In this document: positions 25,948-33,998 of the stretch, piece by piece | How positions within the stretch are numbered: position 1 is the first letter of the stretch | Layout of the letters: every line of letters begins with the position of its first letter | Origin: Caballeronia fortuita | GTDB lineage: Bacteria; Pseudomonadota; Gammaproteobacteria; Burkholderiales; Burkholderiaceae | Assembly: GCF_001544835.2 (NCBI RefSeq) | Contig: NZ_FCNX02000004.1 | Span: forward strand, 62,001-126,000 | Direction of reading: 5' to 3' | Length of the DNA: 64,000 nucleotides | Translations under genes and position numbers: made by a program | The notes under the pieces: model-generated | The model's input: only the letters and a program-made list of their open reading frames with translations | Told to the model about the DNA's origin: nothing | Databases searched by the model: none

Positions 25948-27531
25948 TCAAACCCTGCGCTGCTTCATCTGACCGGCGATGTAGTCCGCCTGACGGATCG
26001 CCAGTGTGACGATCGTGAGCGTCGGGTTTTCCGCCGCGCCGGTCGTGAACTGGCTGCCATCGGAGATGAACAGGTTCGCCACTTCGTGCGTCTGGCCATG
26101 CGCGTTGCAGACGCCGTCGCTCGCTTTGGCGCTCATGCGCGCGGTGCCGAGATTGTGCGTCGACGGATATGGCGGCACGAGATACGTCGCCTTGGCGCCC
26201 GCCGCTTCATACACCGCGCTGCCCTGCTTGTACGCGTGCTGGCGCATCGCTTCGTCGTTCGGATGATCGTCGAAGTGGACGTTGGGCACCGGCAATCCGT
26301 ACTGATCCTTCACGTCGGTGTTGAGCGTGACGCGGTTCTGCTCGCGCGGCATGTCCTCGCCGACGATCCACATGCCCGCCGTGTACTGATACTGATCCAT
26401 CGCCGCCGCGAAGTTCGGTCCCCACGAGCCGGGATCGAGAAACGCCGCATAGAACGGCAGCCCGAGCGAGAGCGTCTCCATGTGGTAGCCGCCCGCGAAA
26501 CCGCGCTTCGGATCGAACACGGCTTCGTCCTCGATGATGCCGGCCATCGTCGTGCCCTTGAACATCTCGACCTTCTCGTTGAACACGCCGTAGACCGAAC
26601 CCGTGGTGTGCCGCATGTAGTTGCGGCCGACCTGGCCCGAGCCGTTCGCGAGGCCATCGGGGAACTTGCTCGATTGCGAGTTGAGCAGCAGGCGCGGCGT
26701 TTCGATGGCATTGCCCGCCACGGCGACGACGCGCGCCTTCTGGCGCTGCAGCTTGCCGTCCTTGTCGTAATAGACGACGCCTGTCGCCTTGCCGCGCGCA
26801 TCGTGCTCGATCTTCACCACATGCGATTGCGGACGCAGCTCCATGCGGCCCGTTGCCTGCGCGCGCGGCAGTTCGGTATAGAGCGTCGACCACTTCGCGC
26901 CCGTGCGGCATCCCTGGAAGCAGAAGCCGCGCTGGAAGCAGTGCGTGCGATCGTCGCGCACCGTGCTGTTGATCGCCATGTGGCCGGTGTTGCATTCCTT
27001 GTAGCCGAGCTTCGTCGCGCCCGCCGACATCACCTTGAAGTTGTTGTTGCCGGGCAGCCCCGGATTGCCGTTCGTGCGCGTCACGCCCATCTTCCTTTCG
27101 GCGCGGTCGTAGTAAGGGTCGAGTTCCGCGCGCGTCACCGGCCAGTCGAGCAGATTGGCGCCCTGAATGTCGCCGTATGTGGTTTTCGCCTTGAACTCGT
27201 GCGGCTGGATACGCAGGCTCGCGCCCGCCCAGTGAACGGTCGTGCCGCCCACCGTCTTGCAGATCCACGTCGGCAGGTTGGGAAAGTCCTTCGCGACGCG
27301 CCAGTTGCCCGATGTCGTGCGATTGTCGAGCCACGAAAGCTGCTTGAACGCGCTCCACTCTTCCGTCGAGAAGTCGCCCTGCGTGTGCATCGCGCCTGCT
27401 TCGAGCACGACCACGTCGACGCCCTTCTGCGCGAGCTCGTTGGCAAGCGTCCCGCCGCCCGCGCCCGATCCGATGATCACCACGACGTGATCGTCGTTGT
27501 GCCTGAACTGCACCTTGTTGTCCGTGTACAT
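25948..27531 (-). CDS. GMC dehydrogenase, gluconate 2-dehydrogenase-type flavoprotein subunit
   Basis: A 527-residue flavoprotein. The FAD site is VVIIGSGAGGGTLANELAQ, followed by GGTTVHWAGASLRIQPHEF. A cysteine-rich stretch (CFQRGFCFQGCRTG) and the C-terminal STHNLGTARMS and SDGSQFTTGAAENPTLTIVTLAIRQ are typical of the large subunits of gluconate/2-ketogluconate and related membrane sugar dehydrogenases. It oxidises a sugar or sugar acid in the periplasm as a complex with the small subunit upstream. It has no own signal; export would be with the Tat partner. A third, cytochrome c subunit is not seen nearby. Confidence 0.87.
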   Translation of the reverse strand: MYTDNKVQFRHNDDHVVVIIGSGAGGGTLANELAQKGVDVVVLEAGAMHTQGDFSTEEWSAFKQLSWLDNRTTSGNWRVAKDFPNLPTWICKTVGGTTVHWAGASLRIQPHEFKAKTTYGDIQGANLLDWPVTRAELDPYYDRAERKMGVTRTNGNPGLPGNNNFKVMSAGATKLGYKECNTGHMAINSTVRDDRTHCFQRGFCFQGCRTGAKWSTLYTELPRAQATGRMELRPQSHVVKIEHDARGKATGVVYYDKDGKLQRQKARVVAVAGNAIETPRLLLNSQSSKFPDGLANGSGQVGRNYMRHTTGSVYGVFNEKVEMFKGTTMAGIIEDEAVFDPKRGFAGGYHMETLSLGLPFYAAFLDPGSWGPNFAAAMDQYQYTAGMWIVGEDMPREQNRVTLNTDVKDQYGLPVPNVHFDDHPNDEAMRQHAYKQGSAVYEAAGAKATYLVPPYPSTHNLGTARMSAKASDGVCNAHGQTHEVANLFISDGSQFTTGAAENPTLTIVTLAIRQADYIAGQMKQRRV

Positions 27532-27572
27532 GTCTGTCTCCGTTTTCCGTTCCGATCGATCGCGCGGTCGAG

Positions 27573-28220
27573 TTAGCTGTCTTTCGGAATCGGGCCGCTG
27601 TCGGCCGCGGGCGGATCGGGCAGCCAGGACAGATTGTTGAAGCCCTGATAGAGATAGCCGCCATCGCCCTTCGATGCGCCGTAGCCGAAGTGCTCGTACG
27701 CCATCGGATTGCTGTAGAGCGATACGACGGCGGTGCCGCGGATCGTGTTGAAGAACGGCGTGCCCGCGAGCGCGGCGATGTCCTGCGCCTGATCGTTCGT
27801 GCCGCGCTTCGTCCAGTCGGAGCCGGCTTTGGCGTCGAGCTGCGCGACGCCGTCGGCGAGTTGCTGGCGCACGGCGGGATCGGCTTTCGCCTTCGCGTCG
27901 AGATCCTTGACGACGAGCGCGTACACGGCGTCATCGAGCGTGGCGTGCGGATAGATCTGTCGCGTGACTTGCAGCAGCACTTCGCCCTGATGCGTGCTCA
28001 AGCCCTGCATCTCCAGCGCCCACACACGGCTCGGCGCGAGGCTCGCGAAAATCGACGTCGCCGCGATCGTGCCGACGAGCACGCCGGTGCCGCGCAGGAA
28101 TTCACGCCGCGTGAGTGCGATCTTCGGTGGAGGCGCGGCGATGTCATCGTGATCGTGATGATGATGTGCACCGTCGTGCGCGCGCCGCTGCGCGACGATC
28201 GGAATGATCGTGTCTCGCAT
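27573..28220 (-). CDS. Gluconate 2-dehydrogenase subunit 3 family protein with Tat signal
   Basis: A 215-residue small subunit. It has an unusual histidine-rich N-terminus (HDGAHHHHDHDD, residues 16-27) before a twin-arginine signal (LTRREFLRGTGVLVGT) and cleavage near VWALEMQ. The mature part matches the gluconate dehydrogenase gamma family (VTRQIYPHATLDDAVYALVV, near-C-terminal YLYQGFNNLSWLPDPP). It would carry the FAD subunit across the inner membrane through Tat. ATG 28220 was chosen because AAGGAGAGAG lies just upstream. The large subunit follows 41 bases downstream. Confidence 0.87.
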   Translation of the reverse strand: MRDTIIPIVAQRRAHDGAHHHHDHDDIAAPPPKIALTRREFLRGTGVLVGTIAATSIFASLAPSRVWALEMQGLSTHQGEVLLQVTRQIYPHATLDDAVYALVVKDLDAKAKADPAVRQQLADGVAQLDAKAGSDWTKRGTNDQAQDIAALAGTPFFNTIRGTAVVSLYSNPMAYEHFGYGASKGDGGYLYQGFNNLSWLPDPPAADSGPIPKDS

Positions 28221-28310
28221 GTCTCTCTCCTTGTGGGGCACTGCAACCGCTTTATGTGTGTATTCCCGTCTGATGCGACCGGCTGCCATTCGTCATTGCT
28301 GTACTCGATC

Positions 28311-28349
28311 GCTATTCGTGATTGCTATTCGTGATTGCTATTCGTAATG
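28311..28349. repeat. Three tandem 13-bp repeats at the end of the glyoxalase gene
   Basis: GCTATTCGTGATT at 28311-28323 and 28324-28336, then a third copy with two changes at 28337-28349. The last copy contains the final codons and stop of the glyoxalase gene. The other two lie in the spacer, as if the gene end had been duplicated by slippage. A partial copy lies just to the left. Confidence 0.85.
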
Positions 28350-28736
28350 TCCGTGACGTTCGAGCACTTCGATCTTGTAGCCGTCCGGGTCCTGAATGAA
28401 GAAGTAACGCGCAATGAGCGATCCGTCGTCGTTCCTGAATTCGCGCACGTCGTTGGGCGCAAGGCCGAGCGCGATCAGACGCTCTCGCTCCGCCTTCACG
28501 TCCGGCACGCTCACGGCGACATGGCCGTAGCCGTCGCCGTGCGTATAGGGTTCCGCGCGTCCCTTGTTCCAGGTGAGTTCCAGCTCGGCGTGCGTTTCGT
28601 CGTTGCGCAGATAGGCGAGCGTGAAGTCCGGAAAGTCCAGCCGATGCGCGACGCCGAGATCGAAAGCCTTTTGATAGAAGTCGAGCGAGCGTTGCAGGTC
28701 CTGCACGCGAATCATCGTGTGAATGAGCTTTGACAT
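28338..28736 (-). CDS. Glyoxalase I family protein (lactoylglutathione lyase-like)
   Basis: A 132-residue protein of glyoxalase I length. It has the paired beta-alpha-beta fold: IHTMIRVQDLQRSLDFYQ, then HAELELTWN, GHVAVSVPDV, and FFIQDPDGYKIEVLER. Candidate metal ligands are the histidine in LIHTM, a glutamate in HAELEL, the histidine in YGHVAV and the glutamate in YKIEV. It would convert the methylglyoxal-glutathione adduct in the cytosol. ATG 28736 follows GGAGGAG. It is monocistronic. Confidence 0.87.
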   Translation of the reverse strand: MSKLIHTMIRVQDLQRSLDFYQKAFDLGVAHRLDFPDFTLAYLRNDETHAELELTWNKGRAEPYTHGDGYGHVAVSVPDVKAERERLIALGLAPNDVREFRNDDGSLIARYFFIQDPDGYKIEVLERHGHYE

Positions 28737-29048
28737 GGGCGTCTCCTCCTTTTGAAACAAGTTTAGGAAGCCGCGCGCGCAAAGGGTAATGGCGGGCTAA
28801 ATCGGGGCTAGGCGTTTGCCCGGAGAGGCTGCGTCGCGTCCGCTGCGATGTGTTCGCGATGCGCGAAAACGAACATCTCCGCTAAGCAAACGAAACTATT
28901 TGTCGCAATTACGATAAATTTAGCTCGCAGTAGTACGATCGGAGGCGATATCGCGCGCTCGATTTTCGAATTCGATCATCGCGGTATCCGGGAAACGGGC
29001 GTGGCGCGCAGCCGCCTTCCGCCCGCCAAGAACAATGGAGACTCAATC
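28737..29048. other. Divergent spacer between glyoxalase and MFS genes
   Basis: 312 bases with no supported gene. A reading frame in phase with the MFS gene extends through it from 28848 but has no SD and atypical composition. The middle is A/T-rich, as expected for a promoter region, with overlapping TTCGAA/CGAATTCG palindromes near 28960-28975. I could not define a promoter. Confidence 0.4.
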
Positions 29049-30338
29049 TTGAAAACAGTCATCGGCTTGCGCTGGTGGATCATCGCGCTCGTCTGCGCCG
29101 GCACCATCGTCAACTATCTTTCGCGCAACGCGCTCGGGGTCATGGCCGCCGAGCTCAAAACGCTCATGAACATGAGCACGCAGCAGTATTCGTATGTCGT
29201 CGCGGCGTTTCAGGTCGGCTATACGATCATGCAGCCGGTGTGCGGACTCATCATCGACGTGATCGGGCTGCGGCTCGGCTTCGCGCTCTTCGCGTGCCTC
29301 TGGTCCGCGACGGGCATGGCCCACGCGCTCGCCAGCGGCTGGCTGTCGCTCGCGGCGCTGCGCGGGCTCATGGGGCTGTCGGAGGCCGTCGCGATTCCGG
29401 CGGGCATGAAGGTCGTCGCGGAGTGGTTTCCGAATCGCGAGAAGTCGGTCGCGGTCGGCTACTTCAACGCCGGCACGTCGCTCGGCTCGCTCTTCGCGCC
29501 GCCGCTCGTCGTGTTTCTATCGCTGCGCTACGGCTGGCAAAGCGCGTTCGTCGTGACCGGCGCGATGGGCTTCGTGTGGGCCGGATTCTGGTACTGGCTG
29601 TATCGCGCGCCGGGCGAGCATCCGCGTATCGGCGAAAAGGAAAAGCAGGCCATCGCCGATGGCCAGACGCCGCACGCGCAACGCACGGGCGAAAAACGCC
29701 GCATCCGCGAAGTGCTCGGCACGCGCCGCTTCTGGGCGATCGCGCAGGCGCGCTTTTTCGCCGAACCCGCATGGCAGACATTCAGCTTCTGGATTCCGCT
29801 CTATCTCGCAACAGAGCGGCACATGGACCTCAAGCACATCGCAATGTTCGCGTGGTTGCCCTTTCTCGCCGCCGATCTCGGCGGGCTGTTCGGCGGCTAT
29901 CTGTCGCCGTTCCTGATGAAGCGGTTGCGCCTGCCGCTCGTCGCATCGCGCATCGCGGGCGTCGTGCTCGGCGCGTTCATGATGATCGGGCCGGCGTGCA
30001 TCGGGCTCGTCGCGTCGCCGTACGAGGCCATCGCGCTGTTCTGCGTCGGCGGTTTCGCGCATCAGATGATCTCCGCGCTCGTCAACACGCTCGCCGCCGA
30101 TGTCTTCGAGCCGGGCGAAGTCGGCACCGCCGCCGGCTTCGCGGGCATGGCCGCATGGATCGGCGGGCTGGGCTTCTCGCTCGTCGTGGGCGCGCTCGCG
30201 GACTCCGTCGGCTACGCGCCGCTCTTCGCCGCGCTCGGCGCGTTCGACCTGATCGGCGCGGCGCTGCTCGTCGTGCTGATGCGCGGCGTGAGCGACAGCG
30301 GGACACCGTCCGCGACGGCGCAACGTGCCGCCGCCTGA
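29049..30338 (+). CDS. MFS transporter of the anion:cation symporter (hexuronate/glucarate) type
   Basis: A 429-residue, 12-helix carrier of the ACS group. It has LRWWIIALVCAGTIVNYLSR in helix 1 and AAFQVGYTIMQPVCGLIIDVIG. The R-x-x-M-G-x-x-E motif (LRGLMGLSEAVAIPAGMK) is followed by WFPNREKSVAVGYFNAGTSLGS. Such carriers import sugar acids or related organic anions with protons. I place the start at TTG 29049 because GGAG sits eight bases upstream and no ATG fits the helix 1 start. It lies 25 bases before the GH31 gene in one operon, so it may import that enzyme's substrate or product. Confidence 0.87.
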   Translation: MKTVIGLRWWIIALVCAGTIVNYLSRNALGVMAAELKTLMNMSTQQYSYVVAAFQVGYTIMQPVCGLIIDVIGLRLGFALFACLWSATGMAHALASGWLSLAALRGLMGLSEAVAIPAGMKVVAEWFPNREKSVAVGYFNAGTSLGSLFAPPLVVFLSLRYGWQSAFVVTGAMGFVWAGFWYWLYRAPGEHPRIGEKEKQAIADGQTPHAQRTGEKRRIREVLGTRRFWAIAQARFFAEPAWQTFSFWIPLYLATERHMDLKHIAMFAWLPFLAADLGGLFGGYLSPFLMKRLRLPLVASRIAGVVLGAFMMIGPACIGLVASPYEAIALFCVGGFAHQMISALVNTLAADVFEPGEVGTAAGFAGMAAWIGGLGFSLVVGALADSVGYAPLFAALGAFDLIGAALLVVLMRGVSDSGTPSATAQRAAA

Positions 30339-30363
30339 CATCGAATCGAAACGGGAGAACATC

Positions 30364-32778
30364 ATGGCCAACCTGAAGAATCGTCCGCGTTTCGCGGTAT
30401 CGGAACGGACGGACAATCGCGTCACGCTGAAATCCGACGACGGCGCGCGCATCGAATTGTTCGTGCTCGCCGACGACATCATCCGCGTGCTGGTGTTGCC
30501 GCATGGCGAACTGCGCGGCCCGCGCACGTGGGCGATCGCGCCCGGCCTGGACGACGTGCCGCTCGAAGGACGCGACCGTTACGATCTCGGCGGCTTCGCG
30601 CCCACGCGCTTCACGTGGTCGGAAGATGCGGGGCATGTCGTCGTGCAGACTGCGCAGATCCGCCTGACGGTCGCGCTCGACGGCGGCTTCTGCGCGTGGC
30701 GCATCCTGCGCGCGGGACAGTGGCACGAAGTCATGCGCGATCGCAGGACGCAGGCGTACAACTTCGGCTTCTGGGACGAGCGCGTGTATCACTACGTCGA
30801 GCGCAAGGCGGGCGAGATGGTGGTCGGTCTCGGCGAGCGCGCGGGCTCGCTGGATCGCGCGAATCAGAGCTTCGACATGCGCAACGTCGATGCAATGGGC
30901 TACAACGCGCGCACGACCGATCCGCTCTACAAGCACATTCCGTTTTACGTGACGTGGCAGCCGGAAACGTCGACGGGCTTCGGTCTCTTCTACGACACGC
31001 TCGCCGATTGCCGCTTCGACATGGGCCGCGAGCTCGACAACTATCACGGGCACTACCGGCATTTCATCGCGGAGCACGGCGATCTCGACTACTACTTCAT
31101 CGCATCGGCCGATACCCCGCTCAACGCGGTGCGCCGCTTCACGTGGCTGACGGGCCGCCCCGCATGGATGCCCAAGTGGGGCCTCGGCTACTCCGGCTCG
31201 ACGATGAGCTACACCGACGCTCCCGACGCGCAGAAGCGCATGAGCGAATTCATCGATCGATGCCGCGAACACGACATCCTGTGCGACTCGTTTCATCTGT
31301 CGTCGGGCTATACGTCGATCGGCGGCAAGCGCTACGTGTTCAACTGGAACCGCGACAAGTTTCCGGATATCGGCGGCTTCGTCGCGAGCTATCTGCGCGA
31401 AGGCGTGCGGCTCTGCCCGAACATCAAACCGTGTCTGTTGCAGGATCATCCGCTGTTCGACTCGGTCGCCGCCGCGGGTCTGCTGATCGAAACGCGCAAC
31501 GGCGATCCGGCGTGGGTGCAGTTCTGGGACGAAGTCGGCGCGTATCTCGACTTCACGAATCCGCACACCATCGACTGGTGGAAGGCGCGCGTGAAAGAGA
31601 GCCTGCTCGCGTACGGCATCGGCGCGACGTGGAACGACAACAACGAGTTCGAGATCTGGAGCCCGAACGCGATCGCGCGCGGCTTCGGCGAGCCGTTTCC
31701 GGCGCATGAGGCCAAAGTGCTGCAGACGCAACTGATGATGCGCGCCTCGCGCGATGCGCAACGCGAGCACGCGCCGGGCATGCGGCCGTTTCTCGTATCG
31801 CGGTCGGGCGGCGTCGGCATGCATCGCTACGTGCAGACGTGGTCCGGCGACAACTACACGTCGTGGGAAACGCTGCGCTTCAATCTGAAGATGGGCCTCG
31901 GTCTCGCGATGTCGGGCGTATCGAACAGCGGGCATGACATCGGCGGCTTCGCGGGTCCGGCGCCCGGTCCGGAACTGCTCGCACGCTGGGTCGCGTTCGG
32001 CATCTTCCTGCCGCGCTTTTCCATTCACTCGTGGAACGACGACGGCACCGTCAACGAGCCGTGGATGTATCCGGAAATGACGGATGTCATCGGCGGACTC
32101 ATCAAGCTGCGTTACCGGCTCATCCCGTACCTGTACGAACTGCTGTGGCAATCGCATCGGGCGTATGAACCCGTGCTGCGTCCGATGTTCGCCGAATTTC
32201 CCGGCGATCCGCGCTGCCTCGCCGATGGCGACGACATGATGCTCGGCGCGTCGCTGCTCGTTGCGCCTGTCGTCGAACCGGGGCAAAGCGAGCGGCGCGT
32301 CTGGCTGCCTCTGGGCACGCGCTGGGCGTCGTACTGGAGCGGCGAAGTCTTCGACGGCGGCCAGACGATCACGCAGCCCGCGCCGCACGACCGCCCCGTC
32401 ATGCTGATCCGCGAAGGGCATGTGATCGCGTTGAACATCGCCGAACAGCACTTCGCGCGCCCCGCCGATGAACGCGCGTTCATCGCGTTGCCTTACGCCG
32501 GCGCGGGCATCGCGCGCGGCGAATGCGTCGAAGACGACGGCGACAGCGAAGCCTGGCGCGACGGCATGCAAGGGCGCTGGAGCGTCGTCATCGGCAGCGA
32601 TGCGCGAAGCCTGCGTATCGCGGTCGACTATCGCGGGCAGATGCCGCGCGTGCAGGACCGCGTGCGCGTGAGCGTGCCTGCATCGGACACGCGACGCGTG
32701 ATCTGCGCGACGGGCGAATCGATCGGCGAGTACATCGCCGATGGCTGGCGTCATATCACGCTGCGTCTCGCGGTCTGA
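30364..32778 (+). CDS. Glycoside hydrolase family 31 alpha-glycosidase
   Basis: An 804-residue GH31 enzyme. An N-terminal galactose-mutarotase-like beta domain (to about 270) precedes the TIM barrel. The nucleophile is the aspartate of TWNDNNEFEIW (Asp425) and the acid/base is in GHDIGGF (Asp525); a proximal C-terminal beta domain follows (WASYWSGEVFDGG). There is no signal peptide, so it acts in the cytosol on an imported oligosaccharide or glycoside. The motif WNDNNE differs from sulfoquinovosidases. It is cotranscribed with the MFS carrier and probably the porin. Its neighbours are the glycerol genes, so a glycosylated glycerol is one possible substrate. Confidence 0.9.
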   Translation: MANLKNRPRFAVSERTDNRVTLKSDDGARIELFVLADDIIRVLVLPHGELRGPRTWAIAPGLDDVPLEGRDRYDLGGFAPTRFTWSEDAGHVVVQTAQIRLTVALDGGFCAWRILRAGQWHEVMRDRRTQAYNFGFWDERVYHYVERKAGEMVVGLGERAGSLDRANQSFDMRNVDAMGYNARTTDPLYKHIPFYVTWQPETSTGFGLFYDTLADCRFDMGRELDNYHGHYRHFIAEHGDLDYYFIASADTPLNAVRRFTWLTGRPAWMPKWGLGYSGSTMSYTDAPDAQKRMSEFIDRCREHDILCDSFHLSSGYTSIGGKRYVFNWNRDKFPDIGGFVASYLREGVRLCPNIKPCLLQDHPLFDSVAAAGLLIETRNGDPAWVQFWDEVGAYLDFTNPHTIDWWKARVKESLLAYGIGATWNDNNEFEIWSPNAIARGFGEPFPAHEAKVLQTQLMMRASRDAQREHAPGMRPFLVSRSGGVGMHRYVQTWSGDNYTSWETLRFNLKMGLGLAMSGVSNSGHDIGGFAGPAPGPELLARWVAFGIFLPRFSIHSWNDDGTVNEPWMYPEMTDVIGGLIKLRYRLIPYLYELLWQSHRAYEPVLRPMFAEFPGDPRCLADGDDMMLGASLLVAPVVEPGQSERRVWLPLGTRWASYWSGEVFDGGQTITQPAPHDRPVMLIREGHVIALNIAEQHFARPADERAFIALPYAGAGIARGECVEDDGDSEAWRDGMQGRWSVVIGSDARSLRIAVDYRGQMPRVQDRVRVSVPASDTRRVICATGESIGEYIADGWRHITLRLAV

Positions 32779-32808
32779 TCCTCAACTTTCACGGAAGAAC
32801 AACAAGCA

Positions 32809-33987
32809 ATGAAGTCCATTAATCGCATAGGCATCCTGACGTCTTTCTCGCTAACGGTCGCGGCTTTCTGCGGCACGGCGTCCGCTCAAAGCAGCGTCAC
32901 GCTATACGGCGTCGTTGACAACGCATTCGCGTATGTCAACAACCAGCGCGGGCAATCCAACATCTACATGAGCCAGGGCAACTTGCAGGCGAGCAAGTTC
33001 GGGTTCCTCGGCGCGGAAGATCTGGGCGGCGGCACGAAGGCCGTCTTCCGTCTCGAAAGCGGCTTCAATTCGCTGACGGGCGCGCAAGCCAGCGCGAACA
33101 CGATCTTCAACCGGCAAGCGTATGCGGGCTTGAGCAACGAGCGCTACGGCACGCTGACGCTCGGCCGCCAGTACACGCCCTACTTCAGCATGGTCGGCGC
33201 GCTCGGTCCGACCGGCGTGCTAACCGGCGCGACTGGCGCGCATCCCGGCGACGTCGATGCGCTCGACACCACCCTGCGCTTCAATAACGCGGTCACGTAT
33301 GCATCGCCGGTCATCGCGGGTCTTGCGCTCGGCGTGCAATACGGTCTCGGCGGCGTGCCGGGCAGTATCGCGACTGGCAGCAACTTCAGCGCCGCGCTGC
33401 GCTACGACTACAAGCCGGTGTCGATCGCGGCGGGCTACGTGAAGCTGAGGGACATCGCGACGAGCCCTGCGCTCGGCAGCTTCGCGATCAACTCGCCGGT
33501 GAACAACGGCTACGCGAGCGCGCAGCGCGCACAGTTGATCGCGACGGCCGCGCGTTACACGTATCAGGATCTGATGCTCGGGCTCAACTATTCCAACGTG
33601 CAGTACACGCCGGGCGCGCGGTCGCTTTTCGCGGACGAAGCGGTGTTCAACAGCTACGGCGCGATCGTCACGTACCGCTTCACGCCAGCCGTGAACGTCG
33701 CGGCAGGCTACAGCTATACGCGCGCGAGCAAGGCGAACGGCATCGCCGATCCGGCGCAGTATCACCAGATATCGCTCGAGGAAACGTATAGCCTGTCGGC
33801 GCGCACCACGTTCTATGCGCTGCAGGCGTACCAGCATGCGCGCGGCCAGTCGCTCGTCGCATCGGGCGGCGCGGGCGGCGTGGCGATTGCAAACGCGGTC
33901 GCGGTCGTCGGCGATTCGCAGAATACGTCGCCTGCGTCGGGACCATCGCAGATCGTCGCGATGGTGGGCATTCGCCACGCGTTCTGA
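32809..33987 (+). CDS. Outer-membrane porin, trimeric Gram-negative type (first copy)
   Basis: A 392-residue porin. The signal peptide is MKSINRIGILTSFSLTVAAF... cut after ASA. The mature chain begins QSSVTLYGVVDNAF, the standard start of Burkholderia porins, and the protein ends in a strand with a terminal phenylalanine (IVAMVGIRHAF) for BAM recognition. The order MFS carrier, GH31, porin with 30-base gaps suggests one uptake operon. The FGFLGAEDLGGGTKAVFRLE segment is diagnostic. Confidence 0.93.
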   Translation: MKSINRIGILTSFSLTVAAFCGTASAQSSVTLYGVVDNAFAYVNNQRGQSNIYMSQGNLQASKFGFLGAEDLGGGTKAVFRLESGFNSLTGAQASANTIFNRQAYAGLSNERYGTLTLGRQYTPYFSMVGALGPTGVLTGATGAHPGDVDALDTTLRFNNAVTYASPVIAGLALGVQYGLGGVPGSIATGSNFSAALRYDYKPVSIAAGYVKLRDIATSPALGSFAINSPVNNGYASAQRAQLIATAARYTYQDLMLGLNYSNVQYTPGARSLFADEAVFNSYGAIVTYRFTPAVNVAAGYSYTRASKANGIADPAQYHQISLEETYSLSARTTFYALQAYQHARGQSLVASGGAGGVAIANAVAVVGDSQNTSPASGPSQIVAMVGIRHAF

Positions 33988-33998
33988 TCGACGCGACG

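Noticed and set aside
26086-27576. Long rightward open frame of 496 codons over the GMC dehydrogenase
   Set aside because: Antisense shadow of 25948-27531. It is rich in Arg/His/Ala with no domain, and the opposite strand has a clear FAD enzyme.
30082-32754. Leftward open frame of 890 codons over GH31
   Set aside because: Antisense frame made by high GC content; composition is Arg/Ala/His-rich and no motif or SD is present. GH31 on the plus strand is certain.
30364-32778. GH31 as a sulfoquinovosidase (YihQ), given nearby organosulfonate genes
   Set aside because: The nucleophile region WNDNNE and length of 804 residues do not fit YihQ, and no SQ pathway genes are adjacent.
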